DNA of 64,000 nucleotides, from NCBI GenBank assembly GCA_020735665.1, contig CP085928.1, positions 820,001 to 884,000 of the forward strand, in the 5' to 3' direction. The position numbers were made by a program, and so were the translations under genes. Shown here in pieces: positions 1 to 10,558 of the stretch (positions within the stretch are counted from its first letter, which is position 1; the number at the start of each line of letters is the position of its first letter). The stretch comes from Lachnospiraceae bacterium GAM79. GTDB lineage: Bacteria > Bacillota > Clostridia > Lachnospirales > Lachnospiraceae. Under the pieces are notes generated by a model that did no database searches, was not told the origin of the DNA, and saw only the letters and a program-made list of their open reading frames with translations.

Positions 1-1541
<1,541 letters not shown>

Positions 1542-1635
1542 CTGAGAGGTTCGAAAGATAAGCGAGAAAGAGATTGGAGAAGATGAAGTCGCGAGACTTT
1601 CTGTATGAAATTCTGAAGGTACATGAAATAGTTTA

Positions 1636-1669
1636 AAAAAAGAAAGCGTTAAAACGCTTTCTTTTTTTG
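1636..1669 (+). terminator. Rho-independent terminator of the rRNA operon
   Basis: A 10-bp stem (agaaagcgtt / aacgctttct) with a two-base loop lies between an A-run and a seven-T run. It ends transcription about 100 bases after the 23S 3' end. No 5S-like sequence is visible between 1541 and this hairpin. Confidence 0.85.
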
Positions 1670-2000
1670 TTTATAAATATTAATTTGAAATATGAAATAA
1701 TCATTCTGTACCTCATAAAAGATTGTAAAATATAAAAATTAAAAAGCAACGGCATGTTATTCTTAGATAGCCGGATATTGAAGGCTGTTATGGTATATAA
1801 AAACTGATATAATGGTAAAAGATTATGTATTTTTATTGCAATTATATACATAAATCTATAAAATAGATATGGTGAATCATACATAAACTGTGTGAAAAAG
1901 GGTATTATTCTGATATATTATATCAGATAAATAAGAACAATAATTACAGATGTATTGTAATAGGAAGGAACGATAATAGCAGGCAGCTATTGAAAAAGGT
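1670..2000. other. A+T-rich intergenic region before proA
   Basis: No gene is visible in this 330-base stretch. It contains a perfect short palindrome, ctgatatattatatcag at 1910-1926 (8-bp arms, one central base), and AGGAAGG at 1962-1968. A promoter for proA is expected here, but no hexamer pair is clear enough to name. Confidence 0.5.
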
Positions 2001-3275
2001 ATGGGAATAAAAGAAGAAACAATAAAAATGAAAGCGGCAGCACCTTATCTGGCAGCTTCCTCTGTAGAACAGAGAAATAAAGCACTTCTAATGGTTGCAG
2101 AGAATTTAAGGGCAAATGCGGCAAAGATTTTTGAAGAGAATAAACGAGATCTGGCAGCGGCAGAAGAAGATCATATTGCACAGGCAGTGAAGAAACGCTT
2201 GAAGTTTGATGAGGGAAAACTAAGAGATGTTATAAAAGGAATTGAGCAGTTAGTTGCTCTGCCTGACCCATTAGGGAAGGTGACATTAAAACGCCAGTTG
2301 GATGAGGGATTAGTTCTGAATCGTGTCAGCTGTCCGATTGGTGTTATCGGAGTTATTTTTGAAGCAAGACCGGATGCACTTGTTCAGATATCATCTCTTT
2401 GTATTAAGAGTGGAAATTGTGCGATACTAAAGGGTGGTAGGGAGACAACATATACCAATCGTATCCTGTTTCAGATTATACATGATAGTATAATAGATGC
2501 AGGGTTGCCGGCAGATTGTATGCTTCAGGCAGAGCAGCACAGTGAGATTGATGAACTTCTGTCGTGTCATGAGACGGTTGACCTTCTGATACCGAGAGGA
2601 TCGAACAGTTTCGTTCAGTATATTATGAATCATACAAAGATTCCTGTTATGGGACATGCAGATGGAATCTGTCATATTTATGTAGATAGAGATTATGATC
2701 CAAATAAAGCGATTCCGATTATTATCGATGCAAAGACCCAGTATACAGCAGCATGTAATGCAGTGGAAACTTTGTTAATCCATAGAGATATAGCAGGAAA
2801 ATTTCTTCCGGTTCTTGCAAAAGCATTAAAGGAAAATGGAATTACGCTTCGTGGAACAAAGGAAGTAACAGATCTGATTGGCGGAGAGACAATCGGTGAA
2901 CAGGAGTTCAAAGAATATCTGGATCTGATTGTTTCTGTTAAGATTGTAGATACGGTAAATGATGCGATCGCACATATCAATAAATACGGTTCCCATCATA
3001 CAGACAGTATCATTACCGAAAATGCGGAAACTGCAGAATTATTTATGCAGATGGTAGATTCTGCCGGAGTTTATCAGAATTGTTCAACTAGGTTTGCGGA
3101 TGGTTTCCGTTATGGTTTTGGTGCAGAGGTTGGAATCAGTACAGGAAAGATCCACGCAAGAGGTCCGGTTGGTCTGGAAGGGCTTGTTACTTATAAATAC
3201 AAGCTGTTTGGATGTGGACAGATTGTAGATGATTATGCAACAGGAAAGAAAGAATTTCATTTTAAAGATTTATAA
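2001..3275 (+). CDS. proA: Glutamate-5-semialdehyde dehydrogenase (gamma-glutamyl phosphate reductase)
   Basis: ProA reduces gamma-glutamyl phosphate to glutamate-5-semialdehyde with NADPH, the second step of proline synthesis. The 424-residue product has the family's usual length and the aldehyde-dehydrogenase-type motifs PIGVIGVIFEARPDA (about residue 112), the LKGG segment, and the catalytic cysteine in TAACNAVETLL (Cys252); YGSHHTDSI follows. It stands alone, without proB beside it, just downstream of the rRNA operon. The start is uncertain: the AGGAAGG is more than 30 bases upstream of ATG 2001, and another ATG lies at 2028. The N-terminal MGI segment aligns with typical ProA openings, which favours 2001. 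Confidence 0.95.
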   Translation: MGIKEETIKMKAAAPYLAASSVEQRNKALLMVAENLRANAAKIFEENKRDLAAAEEDHIAQAVKKRLKFDEGKLRDVIKGIEQLVALPDPLGKVTLKRQLDEGLVLNRVSCPIGVIGVIFEARPDALVQISSLCIKSGNCAILKGGRETTYTNRILFQIIHDSIIDAGLPADCMLQAEQHSEIDELLSCHETVDLLIPRGSNSFVQYIMNHTKIPVMGHADGICHIYVDRDYDPNKAIPIIIDAKTQYTAACNAVETLLIHRDIAGKFLPVLAKALKENGITLRGTKEVTDLIGGETIGEQEFKEYLDLIVSVKIVDTVNDAIAHINKYGSHHTDSIITENAETAELFMQMVDSAGVYQNCSTRFADGFRYGFGAEVGISTGKIHARGPVGLEGLVTYKYKLFGCGQIVDDYATGKKEFHFKDL

Positions 3276-3313
3276 TAAAAATTATTCACAAGATTATTAC
3301 AGGAGTTAGAAAG

Positions 3314-5182
3314 ATGCATAAGGAATTTCGAATGGGAAATGAAGCAATTGCGCTTGGGGCAATTGCTGCCGGGGTAAATTTGATTTCCGGATATCCGGGA
3401 ACGCCATCGACAGAGGTACTTGAGACGGTTGCAAAGAACAGAACAAATGACTGTTATGTAGAATGGTCGGTTAACGAGAAGGTTGCCATGGAGGTAGCAG
3501 CCGGTGCTGCTTATTCAGGAGCGAGAGTTATGGTAACAATGAAGCAGGTCGGATTAAATGTGGCATCTGATCCGTTGATGAGTCTGGAGTATGTGGGAGT
3601 AAAAGGCGGTATGGTGATTCTGGTTGCCGACGATCCGGGGCCGATCTCATCACAGACAGAACAGGATACGCGGACATTTGCAGCATTTTCAAAGGTTCCA
3701 TGCTTTGATCCTACATCGGCACAGGAAGCTTATGAAATGGTACAGGAGGCCTTTGAGTACTCGGAAAAATATAAAACACCTGTATTCTTAAGACCGACAA
3801 CAAGAGTGTGTCATGGATATGCAACGATTGAAGTAAAGGATGCGGCAGAATACAAAAAGAATGAATCGGAAGGATTTGTGAAAGATTCCAAACGGTGGGT
3901 TATTTTCCCGAAGCTGTCCTTTCAGGCACATCGTAATATTGAAAAGCGAAATGTCGAGCTGGGGGATGCCTTTTCTGAATATGACAGAAATGTTGTGAGT
4001 AGAAAGATAGAGACAAGATTTGGTATTGCAACCGGTGGAATCAATTATACATATACAATGGAAGCCCTGGGAGACGATGCAGAAAAAATAGCGATATTTA
4101 AAGTAGCGACCCCATTTCCGTTCCCGGAACGAAAAGCAGTTGAATATCTGGAACAGTTAGATGCGGTTTTATGTGTGGAAGAATTAGATCCGGTGATCGA
4201 ACGTGCGCTTACCTATATAGCGGGCAAATATCATCTCCCGGTAAAGATCTATGGTAAGCTGACCGGTCATGTAGCAGCCTCAGGTGAGAACACGATTGAC
4301 AGTGTAAAGGACAGTATCACACAGTTCTTATTGGATCAGGGTATTGCAGCAGACCGGTACAAGGCACTTACCGCAGGTGAAAAGAACAATCAGTCGGAAG
4401 AGTTGGCAGAGATGCCGGAGCTTCCGGTACGTCCACCTGTATTATGTGCAGGTTGTCCTCATCGTGCTTCCTTTTATGATGTAAAATGCGCTATGAAGGG
4501 AAAGAAGACAATCTTTTGTGGAGATATCGGATGTTATACACTTGGAAATGCCATGCCGCTTGATATGGTTGACACTTGTCTGTGTATGGGCGCAGGGCTT
4601 GGAATTGCGCAGGGGGTTTATCATACAGAACCGGATACGACATGTTTTGCATTTGTTGGAGATTCTACATTCTTCGCGTCAGCAATTCCCGGCGTCGTAA
4701 ATGCGGTTTATAATCAGGCAGATATGACATTGATCGTTCTTGATAATTCCACGACGGCTATGACAGGACACCAGCCACATCCTGGAACCGGACATACGAT
4801 GATGGGAGATATTGTAAATAAGATTGATATTGTTGGTATCTTAAAGGGAATTGGTCTTAAGACAGTAGAGACGATCAATCCATTTGAGCATGAAGCAGCG
4901 GTACAGACAGTTGCGCGTGTTGCAGCAGAACCGGGTGTGAAGGCAATTATTTTCAAATCTCCATGTATAGCCATTACGAAGTCGTCCAGATGTATGCATA
5001 TAGATACAGATGCATGTATAGGTTGCCAGAAATGTATCAGAGAGATCGGTTGTCCAGCACTTTACACATTTGAAGGCAAGGTTTGTATCGATGAAAGTCT
5101 CTGTACAGGATGTACTTTGTGCAGCCAACTCTGCCCGGTACATGCAATCGGGGACGGACAAGAAGAAAGGGGGCAGGCATAA
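3314..5182 (+). CDS. iorA: Indolepyruvate:ferredoxin oxidoreductase, alpha subunit
   Basis: IorA is the thiamine-diphosphate subunit that oxidatively decarboxylates aryl pyruvates (from Trp, Phe, Tyr transamination) to aryl-acetyl-CoA, passing electrons to ferredoxin. The 622-residue protein has the N-terminal pyrimidine-binding domain (GYPGTPSTEVLE near residue 27), a central domain with CAGCPHRASFYD, and the TPP-binding segment with GDIGCYTLG and FVGDSTFFASAIPG. A C-terminal ferredoxin-like module (about residues 560-612) carries two cysteine clusters, CxxCxxCxxxxxCP and CxxCxxCxxxCP, for 4Fe-4S clusters. An AGGAG lies just before the ATG. The stop overlaps the iorB start by one base (TAATG). 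Confidence 0.96.
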   Translation: MHKEFRMGNEAIALGAIAAGVNLISGYPGTPSTEVLETVAKNRTNDCYVEWSVNEKVAMEVAAGAAYSGARVMVTMKQVGLNVASDPLMSLEYVGVKGGMVILVADDPGPISSQTEQDTRTFAAFSKVPCFDPTSAQEAYEMVQEAFEYSEKYKTPVFLRPTTRVCHGYATIEVKDAAEYKKNESEGFVKDSKRWVIFPKLSFQAHRNIEKRNVELGDAFSEYDRNVVSRKIETRFGIATGGINYTYTMEALGDDAEKIAIFKVATPFPFPERKAVEYLEQLDAVLCVEELDPVIERALTYIAGKYHLPVKIYGKLTGHVAASGENTIDSVKDSITQFLLDQGIAADRYKALTAGEKNNQSEELAEMPELPVRPPVLCAGCPHRASFYDVKCAMKGKKTIFCGDIGCYTLGNAMPLDMVDTCLCMGAGLGIAQGVYHTEPDTTCFAFVGDSTFFASAIPGVVNAVYNQADMTLIVLDNSTTAMTGHQPHPGTGHTMMGDIVNKIDIVGILKGIGLKTVETINPFEHEAAVQTVARVAAEPGVKAIIFKSPCIAITKSSRCMHIDTDACIGCQKCIREIGCPALYTFEGKVCIDESLCTGCTLCSQLCPVHAIGDGQEERGQA

Positions 5183-5754
5183 TGAATAAGAATATTATTC
5201 TGTGTGGTGTCGGTGGACAGGGAACAGTGCTTGCATCCAAGCTGATCGCAGCCGCAGCTATGGAGAAAGGAATCCCGGTTATGAGTGCGGAAACGATCGG
5301 TATGGCACAGCGCGGAGGAAGCGTATTCAGCCACGTAAGAATGGGTGAAAATCTGTATTCACCAATGATAGCAAAAGGAACAGCAGATATGATCCTGGGA
5401 TTTGAACCGGGAGAAACGGTGCGGATGCTTCCTTATCTGAAAAAAAACGGAGCAGTAGTCGTCAGCAATCGTGCGGTTATGCCGGTTACAGCATCGCTGG
5501 CGAAGACCGGTTATAACGGAGCATCTATGATCGAATATCTGAAGACACAGGTAGATCAGGTTTTGGTGATCGATACAGATCAGGCATGTGAAACTCTTGG
5601 GTCTGCAAAGGTGTTAAATGTCTTGATGCTGGGAGCCGCAATTTCGACCGGTATGCTTGGACTTGAAAAAGAAGATATCAAACAGGCTTTGATAAAAAGA
5701 TTGCCGGAAAAATTACATGAGCTGAATTTCAGAGCACTTGATTATATACAATAA
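5182..5754 (+). CDS. iorB: Indolepyruvate:ferredoxin oxidoreductase, beta subunit
   Basis: This is the gamma-domain partner of IorA, needed for the complete enzyme. The 190-residue product opens MNKNIILCGVGGQGTVLASK, the family's nucleotide/CoA-binding glycine motif, followed by AETIGMAQRGGSVFSHVR. An open frame extends upstream to 5110, but the start is taken at 5182 because it has a strong AAAGGGGG ribosome site, overlaps the iorA stop by one base, and gives a family-typical N-terminus. It is translationally coupled to iorA. Confidence 0.96.
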   Translation: MNKNIILCGVGGQGTVLASKLIAAAAMEKGIPVMSAETIGMAQRGGSVFSHVRMGENLYSPMIAKGTADMILGFEPGETVRMLPYLKKNGAVVVSNRAVMPVTASLAKTGYNGASMIEYLKTQVDQVLVIDTDQACETLGSAKVLNVLMLGAAISTGMLGLEKEDIKQALIKRLPEKLHELNFRALDYIQ

Positions 5755-5791
5755 AAATATTTTATAAAATAGAAAGTTTGGAGGATAAATA

Positions 5792-7027
5792 ATGGAGATT
5801 TCAGAGTTACAGATCAGTCAGGTCAATAAACAGATCGAAGCATTGATTAAGGCTGAAAGTTTTTATGGAAAGAAGCTGGAGGAAGCAGGAATTACAAGAA
5901 TTTCGACACCGGAGGATTTTAAGAAGCTTCCATTTTCAGAAAAAAAAGACCTGAGAGATGCATATCCACTTGGTTTAATGACAGCACCGGAAAGTGAGAT
6001 CGTTCGTATCCATTCATCATCAGGAACAACAGGACTTCCGGTTATTATTCCATACACAGCAAAGGATGTAGATGACTGGGCAATCATGTTCAAGCGTTGT
6101 TATGAGCTTGCAGGTATCACGAATATGGATCGTATTCAGATCACACCGGGATATGGACTCTGGACGGCAGGAATCGGCTTCCAGAACGGAGCAGAGAAGT
6201 TGGGTGCTATGGTCATACCTATGGGACCGGGAAATACGGATAAACAGCTTCAGATGATGCAGGACATGAAATCTACTGTCCTTTGTTCGACATCTTCCTA
6301 TGCACTTCTTCTTGCAGAGGAGATCGAGAAACGTGGTATCAAAGATAAGATTTGCCTGAAGAAGGGTGTGATCGGTTCTGAACGCTGGGGCGAAAAGATG
6401 AGAAAACGTATCTCAGAGGAACTGGGAATTGAATTATATGACATCTATGGTTTGACAGAGATCTATGGACCGGGTATCGGAATCAGCTGTAAATATGACA
6501 ACGGTATGCATTACTGGGATGATTATATCTATATCGAGATTCTTGATCCTGTAACCTTAGAGCCGGTTCCGGATGGCGAAATGGGTGAGATTGTTATAAC
6601 AACGCTTGTAAAAGAGGGTGCACCTCTGATTCGTTATCGTACACATGATCTTTCAAGAATTATTCCGGGAGATTGCCCATGTGGATGCAAGCATCCAAGG
6701 TTAGGTGTGATTATGGGAAGAACGGATGATATGATGAAAATCAAGGGTGTAAATGTATTCCCAAGCCAGATTGAAGAAGTATTGAAGGAATTCCCTGAAT
6801 TATCAAGTGAATATCAGATTCGCATCTCCCATCTGGATGGAAAAGATACAATGAGAATCTATGTAGAGACGGATGGAAGCGTAGATTTCGTAGAGTTATC
6901 TAAGCGTATTGCAGAGAGAGTAAAGAGTCGGATTGGATTTACCCCACTTGTTAAGGTTGTAGAGATTGGGGTGCTTCCAAGAAGTGAGAAGAAGACAAAA
7001 CGTGTAATTGACGAGAGATATGAATAA
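5792..7027 (+). CDS. paaK: Phenylacetate-CoA ligase family protein
   Basis: This is an adenylate-forming ligase of the phenylacetate-CoA ligase family (411 residues, slightly short of the usual 430). The AMP-binding loop reads HSSSGTTGLPVIIPYT near residue 74, followed by YGLTEIYGPG and the C-terminal hinge MGRTDDMMKIKGVNVFPSQIEE. It lies 37 bases behind iorB with a GGAGG site. In fermenters this arrangement may run in reverse, releasing aryl acetates from the CoA esters made by IorAB with nucleotide gain. That direction is inference from the neighbourhood. Confidence 0.93.
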   Translation: MEISELQISQVNKQIEALIKAESFYGKKLEEAGITRISTPEDFKKLPFSEKKDLRDAYPLGLMTAPESEIVRIHSSSGTTGLPVIIPYTAKDVDDWAIMFKRCYELAGITNMDRIQITPGYGLWTAGIGFQNGAEKLGAMVIPMGPGNTDKQLQMMQDMKSTVLCSTSSYALLLAEEIEKRGIKDKICLKKGVIGSERWGEKMRKRISEELGIELYDIYGLTEIYGPGIGISCKYDNGMHYWDDYIYIEILDPVTLEPVPDGEMGEIVITTLVKEGAPLIRYRTHDLSRIIPGDCPCGCKHPRLGVIMGRTDDMMKIKGVNVFPSQIEEVLKEFPELSSEYQIRISHLDGKDTMRIYVETDGSVDFVELSKRIAERVKSRIGFTPLVKVVEIGVLPRSEKKTKRVIDERYE

Positions 7028-7032
7028 AGCAG

Positions 7033-7070
7033 AAAGCCGGATATGATATTTCATACCCGGCTTTGTTTTT
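7033..7070. terminator. Terminator between convergent paaK and the minus-strand kinase-like gene
   Basis: An 8-bp stem (aaagccgg at 7033-7040, ccggcttt at 7057-7064), with extra pairing inside, is followed by gtttttgt. An A-containing run on the other side makes it plausible in both directions. Confidence 0.75.
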
Positions 7071-7086
7071 GTCAGTAAATTATGAA

Positions 7087-7683
7087 TTACAGATCAAATT
7101 TTGTTTTTACAAAATCTTCAATGATATCAGCGGTCTTTTTGAAGCCCAGGACGGTTGAATTGATCGTCATATCATAGTTCTTACTGTTGCCCCATTCCAT
7201 ATCAGTGTGATCCTTGTAATATGTTTTTCTGTTACGGTCATGACGTTTGATCGTAGCTTCAGCATCACGTTGGGATAACTGCTTGGTTTCCATAGTACGC
7301 TGTAACTTTGCTTCGTTATCAGCAACAATAAAGAATGAAGCTACACAATCCATATCCTTTAATACATAGTCGGCACATCTGCCAACAATTACAAAGGATT
7401 CTCCGGATGCTGCCTTTTCTTTTATAAAATCGAACTGAAGACCGGCAAGAATCTCTTCCGGAGAATTGCTGTATCCCTGAACGGTACGAGAGAACAGATA
7501 TTTTCTAGGTGACTCATCATAGTCTTTAATATTATCTGTATCAAAATTATTCTGTTTTGCAACTTCTTCAATTAGATTACGATTGTAATATGGGACATTA
7601 AAACGTTTTGCAATGTCCTGAGCAATTACATGTCCGCCACTTCCATATTCACGACCGATTGTGATAATAACCTGTTTGTCCAT
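7087..7683 (-). CDS. Cytidylate kinase-like family protein
   Basis: The 198-residue protein belongs to the cytidylate-kinase-like group. It opens with a P-loop variant, TIGREYGSGGHVIAQDIAKRF, and has VIVGRCADYVLKD mid-protein and the arginine-rich lid SQRDAEATIKRHDRNRKTYY. True CMP kinases (cmk) are longer and have a canonical GPxGxGKS loop, so nucleotide kinase activity is plausible but the substrate is unknown. It lies 33 bases downstream of the carrier gene on the same strand and is probably co-transcribed with it. Confidence 0.85.
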   Translation of the reverse strand: MDKQVIITIGREYGSGGHVIAQDIAKRFNVPYYNRNLIEEVAKQNNFDTDNIKDYDESPRKYLFSRTVQGYSNSPEEILAGLQFDFIKEKAASGESFVIVGRCADYVLKDMDCVASFFIVADNEAKLQRTMETKQLSQRDAEATIKRHDRNRKTYYKDHTDMEWGNSKNYDMTINSTVLGFKKTADIIEDFVKTKFDL

Positions 7684-7716
7684 ATTTTATAACCTCCCTA
7701 AAAATATGTAAGTTTC

Positions 7717-9078
7717 TTAGAAGACGCTGTTATATCGAATAAATACACCGAGTGTACAAATGATCATAACAAGAATAGTAGCAGGAGCCATCTTCTTACA
7801 ATATTCGCCCCATCCGACCGGATGACCTGCTTTAGCAGCTACTGAAGTACCAACAACATTTGCGGAAGCACCGATAGGCGTTGCATTTCCACCAATATCT
7901 GTACCAATGGCTAATGAATAGGCAAGGACGGCAAGAACCCCACCATTACCTGCTGCAAGTTCTTTGATAACAGGAACCATAGTAGCAGCAAATGGAACAT
8001 TATCGATAAAGGCACTGCAGATAGCTGAGAGCCAGATGATAATAGCAACCATGATATACATATTTCCACCGCTGACGTTTTTGATGAATTTTGCAATGAC
8101 TTCCAGAATACCGGTCTGCTCCAAACCACCAACGACAACAAATAAACCAATAAAGAATAAGAGTGTCTTGTAATCAATCTTCTTTAAAAGTTCCAGTCCA
8201 TGTCTGCCGGAACAGATCAGTGTGATTATAGCTATTATAACACCAATCGCAGCAACTGTCAGCCCTGTCTGTGTCTGTGTAAGAAGCAGAACAACAGAAA
8301 GCAGGAAAATAACACAGCTGAAGATAAATCCGGATTTGTCTGTAATTGCTTCTGAAGGACTTGGTATTGTTGAGGTATCAACCCCACCTTCATTTTGCTT
8401 TAATTCCTTATGAAAAGCAAGATAAAAATAGACAATCATAATTACCAGTGAAATAAGAACAAATACACCTGTATTTGTCAGGAAATCAAAGAATGAAAAT
8501 CCAAGTGAGGTACCGATGATAATGTTTGGTGGATCACCACAGACGGTAGCAGTTCCACCGAGGTTGGAGCAGAAGACTTCTGCCAAGATCATTGGAACCG
8601 GATTGAATTTTAATAATTGTGAGAGTTCTACTGTTACAGCTGCAAGGAACAGAATAACTGTGATACTTGCAATGAACATAGAAAGAAATGCTGACAGGAT
8701 CATAAAGGTGATCAGAATCGGAACAATTCTGTATCGTACAAGCTTTGCAATCAGCATGCAGAGCCATGTAAAGAAACCTGCACGTTTCATACCTTCAACC
8801 ATGACCATCATACCGGCGATAAAAATAATGGTCGCCCAGCTGATACCGTTGGAATCTTCAGATGCTTGTCCAACTGTATGCCAGAAGCTGGTTGTAAAAA
8901 TGCTTTTAACGTTTAACACTTCCATGATAGCCTGTCCACTGTGCAGACAGATACCAAGGACAAAGATGATGGTGAGTAATCCACAGCCCAGCGTTATAAG
9001 ATAATGTTCGATCTTATCAAGAACGATCAGCACAAACATAGCCAGGAAGATGGTTACTGCTAAGATGGATGCTAACAT
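7717..9078 (-). CDS. SLC13/ArsB-NhaD-type membrane carrier
   Basis: This is an integral membrane anion/ion transporter of 453 residues with about eleven hydrophobic segments. The two family repeats are visible: GGTATVCGDPPNIIIGTSLG near residue 170 and GGNATPIGASANVVGTSVAAK near residue 400, both re-entrant loops of the ion-transporter superfamily. The substrate (dicarboxylate, Na+/H+, arsenite or other) cannot be told from sequence. A GGAGG-type site precedes the start on the minus strand, and a near-consensus promoter lies 80-110 bases upstream. Confidence 0.88.
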   Translation of the reverse strand: MLASILAVTIFLAMFVLIVLDKIEHYLITLGCGLLTIIFVLGICLHSGQAIMEVLNVKSIFTTSFWHTVGQASEDSNGISWATIIFIAGMMVMVEGMKRAGFFTWLCMLIAKLVRYRIVPILITFMILSAFLSMFIASITVILFLAAVTVELSQLLKFNPVPMILAEVFCSNLGGTATVCGDPPNIIIGTSLGFSFFDFLTNTGVFVLISLVIMIVYFYLAFHKELKQNEGGVDTSTIPSPSEAITDKSGFIFSCVIFLLSVVLLLTQTQTGLTVAAIGVIIAIITLICSGRHGLELLKKIDYKTLLFFIGLFVVVGGLEQTGILEVIAKFIKNVSGGNMYIMVAIIIWLSAICSAFIDNVPFAATMVPVIKELAAGNGGVLAVLAYSLAIGTDIGGNATPIGASANVVGTSVAAKAGHPVGWGEYCKKMAPATILVMIICTLGVFIRYNSVF

Positions 9079-9158
9079 GTTTCCTCCTTCTTGAGAGATA
9101 CCTGAAAATCATAATGGTAGTATCTCTTCTTATTTATAATATTTTTTTTCCGTTTATC

Positions 9159-9186
9159 ATTATAGGAAGATTGCACAAAAAGTCAA
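9159..9186 (-). promoter_or_regulatory. Sigma-70-type promoter of the SLC13-type carrier gene
   Basis: Read on the minus strand, TTGACT (9181-9186) and TATAAT (9159-9164) are separated by 16 bases and point at the carrier gene start at 9078. Confidence 0.65.
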
Positions 9187-9351
9187 TATTTTTCGGTAAA
9201 GGTTCGGTAAAGGACGATGAAAATTGATAAAAAACAAGTAAATATGACTAAAAATAGAGTGAGTAAATAAAAAATAGTCATTATATTTGGTACAAATATT
9301 ACAATTTTCAACCGTATTGTGGATAGGAATAAAATTAATAAGAAGAAACTG

Positions 9352-9380
9352 TTGCATTTCCGTTCAGACTGGAGCATTAT
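9352..9380 (+). promoter_or_regulatory. Weak candidate promoter of tgt
   Basis: TTGCAT (9352-9357) and CATTAT (9375-9380) are 17 bases apart, about 30 bases before the tgt ribosome site. The -10 matches the consensus at only four of six positions. Confidence 0.35.
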
Positions 9381-9412
9381 AGAGAAAGAATATTAAAGGA
9401 GAATGAGTAATT

Positions 9413-10546
9413 ATGTATAAAATTATTTGTAAAGATGGCAGAGCAAAAAGAGCTACCTTTACGACTGTTCATGGTACAGTGGAAACTCCTGTATTCATGA
9501 ATGTGGGAACTGCTGCTGCGATCAAAGGCGCAGTTGCTACGACAGATCTGAAAGAAATCGGCTGTCAGATTGAATTATCAAACACCTATCATTTACATGT
9601 AAGACCGGGTGATGAGGTTGTGAAGAAAATGGGCGGTTTACATAAGTTTATGTATTGGGATCGTCCGATTCTTACGGATTCCGGCGGATTTCAGGTGTTC
9701 TCGCTTGCAGGACTTCGAAAGATTAAAGAAGAAGGCGTTACATTTAACTCGCATGTAGATGGACGCAAGATATTCATGGGACCGGAGGAAAGTATGCAGA
9801 TCCAGTCTAATCTTGCATCTACGATCGCAATGGCGTTTGACGAGTGTGCACCTGCAAAGGCGGAACGTTCTTATGTGGAGAATTCGGTTGCCAGAACCTA
9901 TCGTTGGCTGGAGCGCTGTAAGGCAGAGATGACACGTTTAAACAGCCTGCCGGATACGATCAATAAGGAACAGATGCTATTCGGAATCAATCAGGGCGCA
10001 GTATATGAGGATATTCGTATTGACCATGCAAAAAGAATTGCGGAGCTGGATCTGCCGGGGTATGCTATTGGTGGATTGGCTGTTGGAGAGACAGCGGAGG
10101 AAATGTATCATATTCTGGATGTAACCGTGCCATATCTTCCTGAGAATAAGCCGGTTTATCTGATGGGTGTCGGAACGCCGATCAATATACTCGAAGCAGT
10201 TGACCGTGGTGTGGATTTCTTTGACTGTGTATATCCATCCAGAAACGGACGACACGCACATGTATACACAAAACATGGAAAACTGAATCTGAAGAATGCA
10301 AAATATGAGACAGATGACAGACCGATTGAAGAAGGCTGCGGATGTCCGGCATGTCAGCATTACAGCAGAGGTTATATCAGACATCTGTTAAAGGCAAATG
10401 AAATGCTTGGTATGAGATTTTGCGTCTTGCATAATTTGTATTTTTATAATAATATGATGAAAGAGATTAGACAGGCTATCGAAGAAGGCTCATATGCATC
10501 GTATAAAAAGTCTATGATAGAGAGTTTAACATCAAATGAAGTTTAG
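9413..10546 (+). CDS. tgt: tRNA-guanine transglycosylase (queuine tRNA-ribosyltransferase)
   Basis: Tgt exchanges guanine at the wobble position of GUN-anticodon tRNAs for a queuosine precursor. The 377-residue protein has LTDSGGFQVFSL near residue 87 (general acid/base Asp), GINQGAVYEDIR, GVGTPINILEAVDRGVDFFDC, the RNGRHAHVYT segment, and the zinc site CGCPACQHYSRGYIRHL followed by a conserved His in VLHNLYFY. A good AAGGAG site precedes ATG 9413. yajC follows after 12 bases, a common pairing in bacteria. Confidence 0.97.
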   Translation: MYKIICKDGRAKRATFTTVHGTVETPVFMNVGTAAAIKGAVATTDLKEIGCQIELSNTYHLHVRPGDEVVKKMGGLHKFMYWDRPILTDSGGFQVFSLAGLRKIKEEGVTFNSHVDGRKIFMGPEESMQIQSNLASTIAMAFDECAPAKAERSYVENSVARTYRWLERCKAEMTRLNSLPDTINKEQMLFGINQGAVYEDIRIDHAKRIAELDLPGYAIGGLAVGETAEEMYHILDVTVPYLPENKPVYLMGVGTPINILEAVDRGVDFFDCVYPSRNGRHAHVYTKHGKLNLKNAKYETDDRPIEEGCGCPACQHYSRGYIRHLLKANEMLGMRFCVLHNLYFYNNMMKEIRQAIEEGSYASYKKSMIESLTSNEV

Positions 10547-10558
10547 AAGGAGAATATT

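Larger units (their letters stand above)
9079..9412. other. Divergent intergenic region between the carrier gene and tgt
   Basis: No gene is visible in this 334-base A+T-rich stretch. It holds the minus-strand promoter of the carrier gene, a weak plus-strand promoter for tgt, and a perfect 11-bp tandem duplication (ttcggtaaagg twice, 9192-9213). Confidence 0.6.

Noticed and set aside
1910-1926. Palindrome before proA as a terminator
   Set aside because: It is A+T-only in most positions, lacks a T-run and lies far from any upstream gene end; an operator is possible but unsupported.
5110-5181. 24-codon N-terminal extension of iorB
   Set aside because: It overlaps the iorA ferredoxin module; the TAATG start at 5182 has a strong ribosome site.
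8516-9004. 162-codon plus-strand frame inside the SLC13-type carrier gene
   Set aside because: It is antisense to a clear membrane protein and has no ribosome site or family resemblance.
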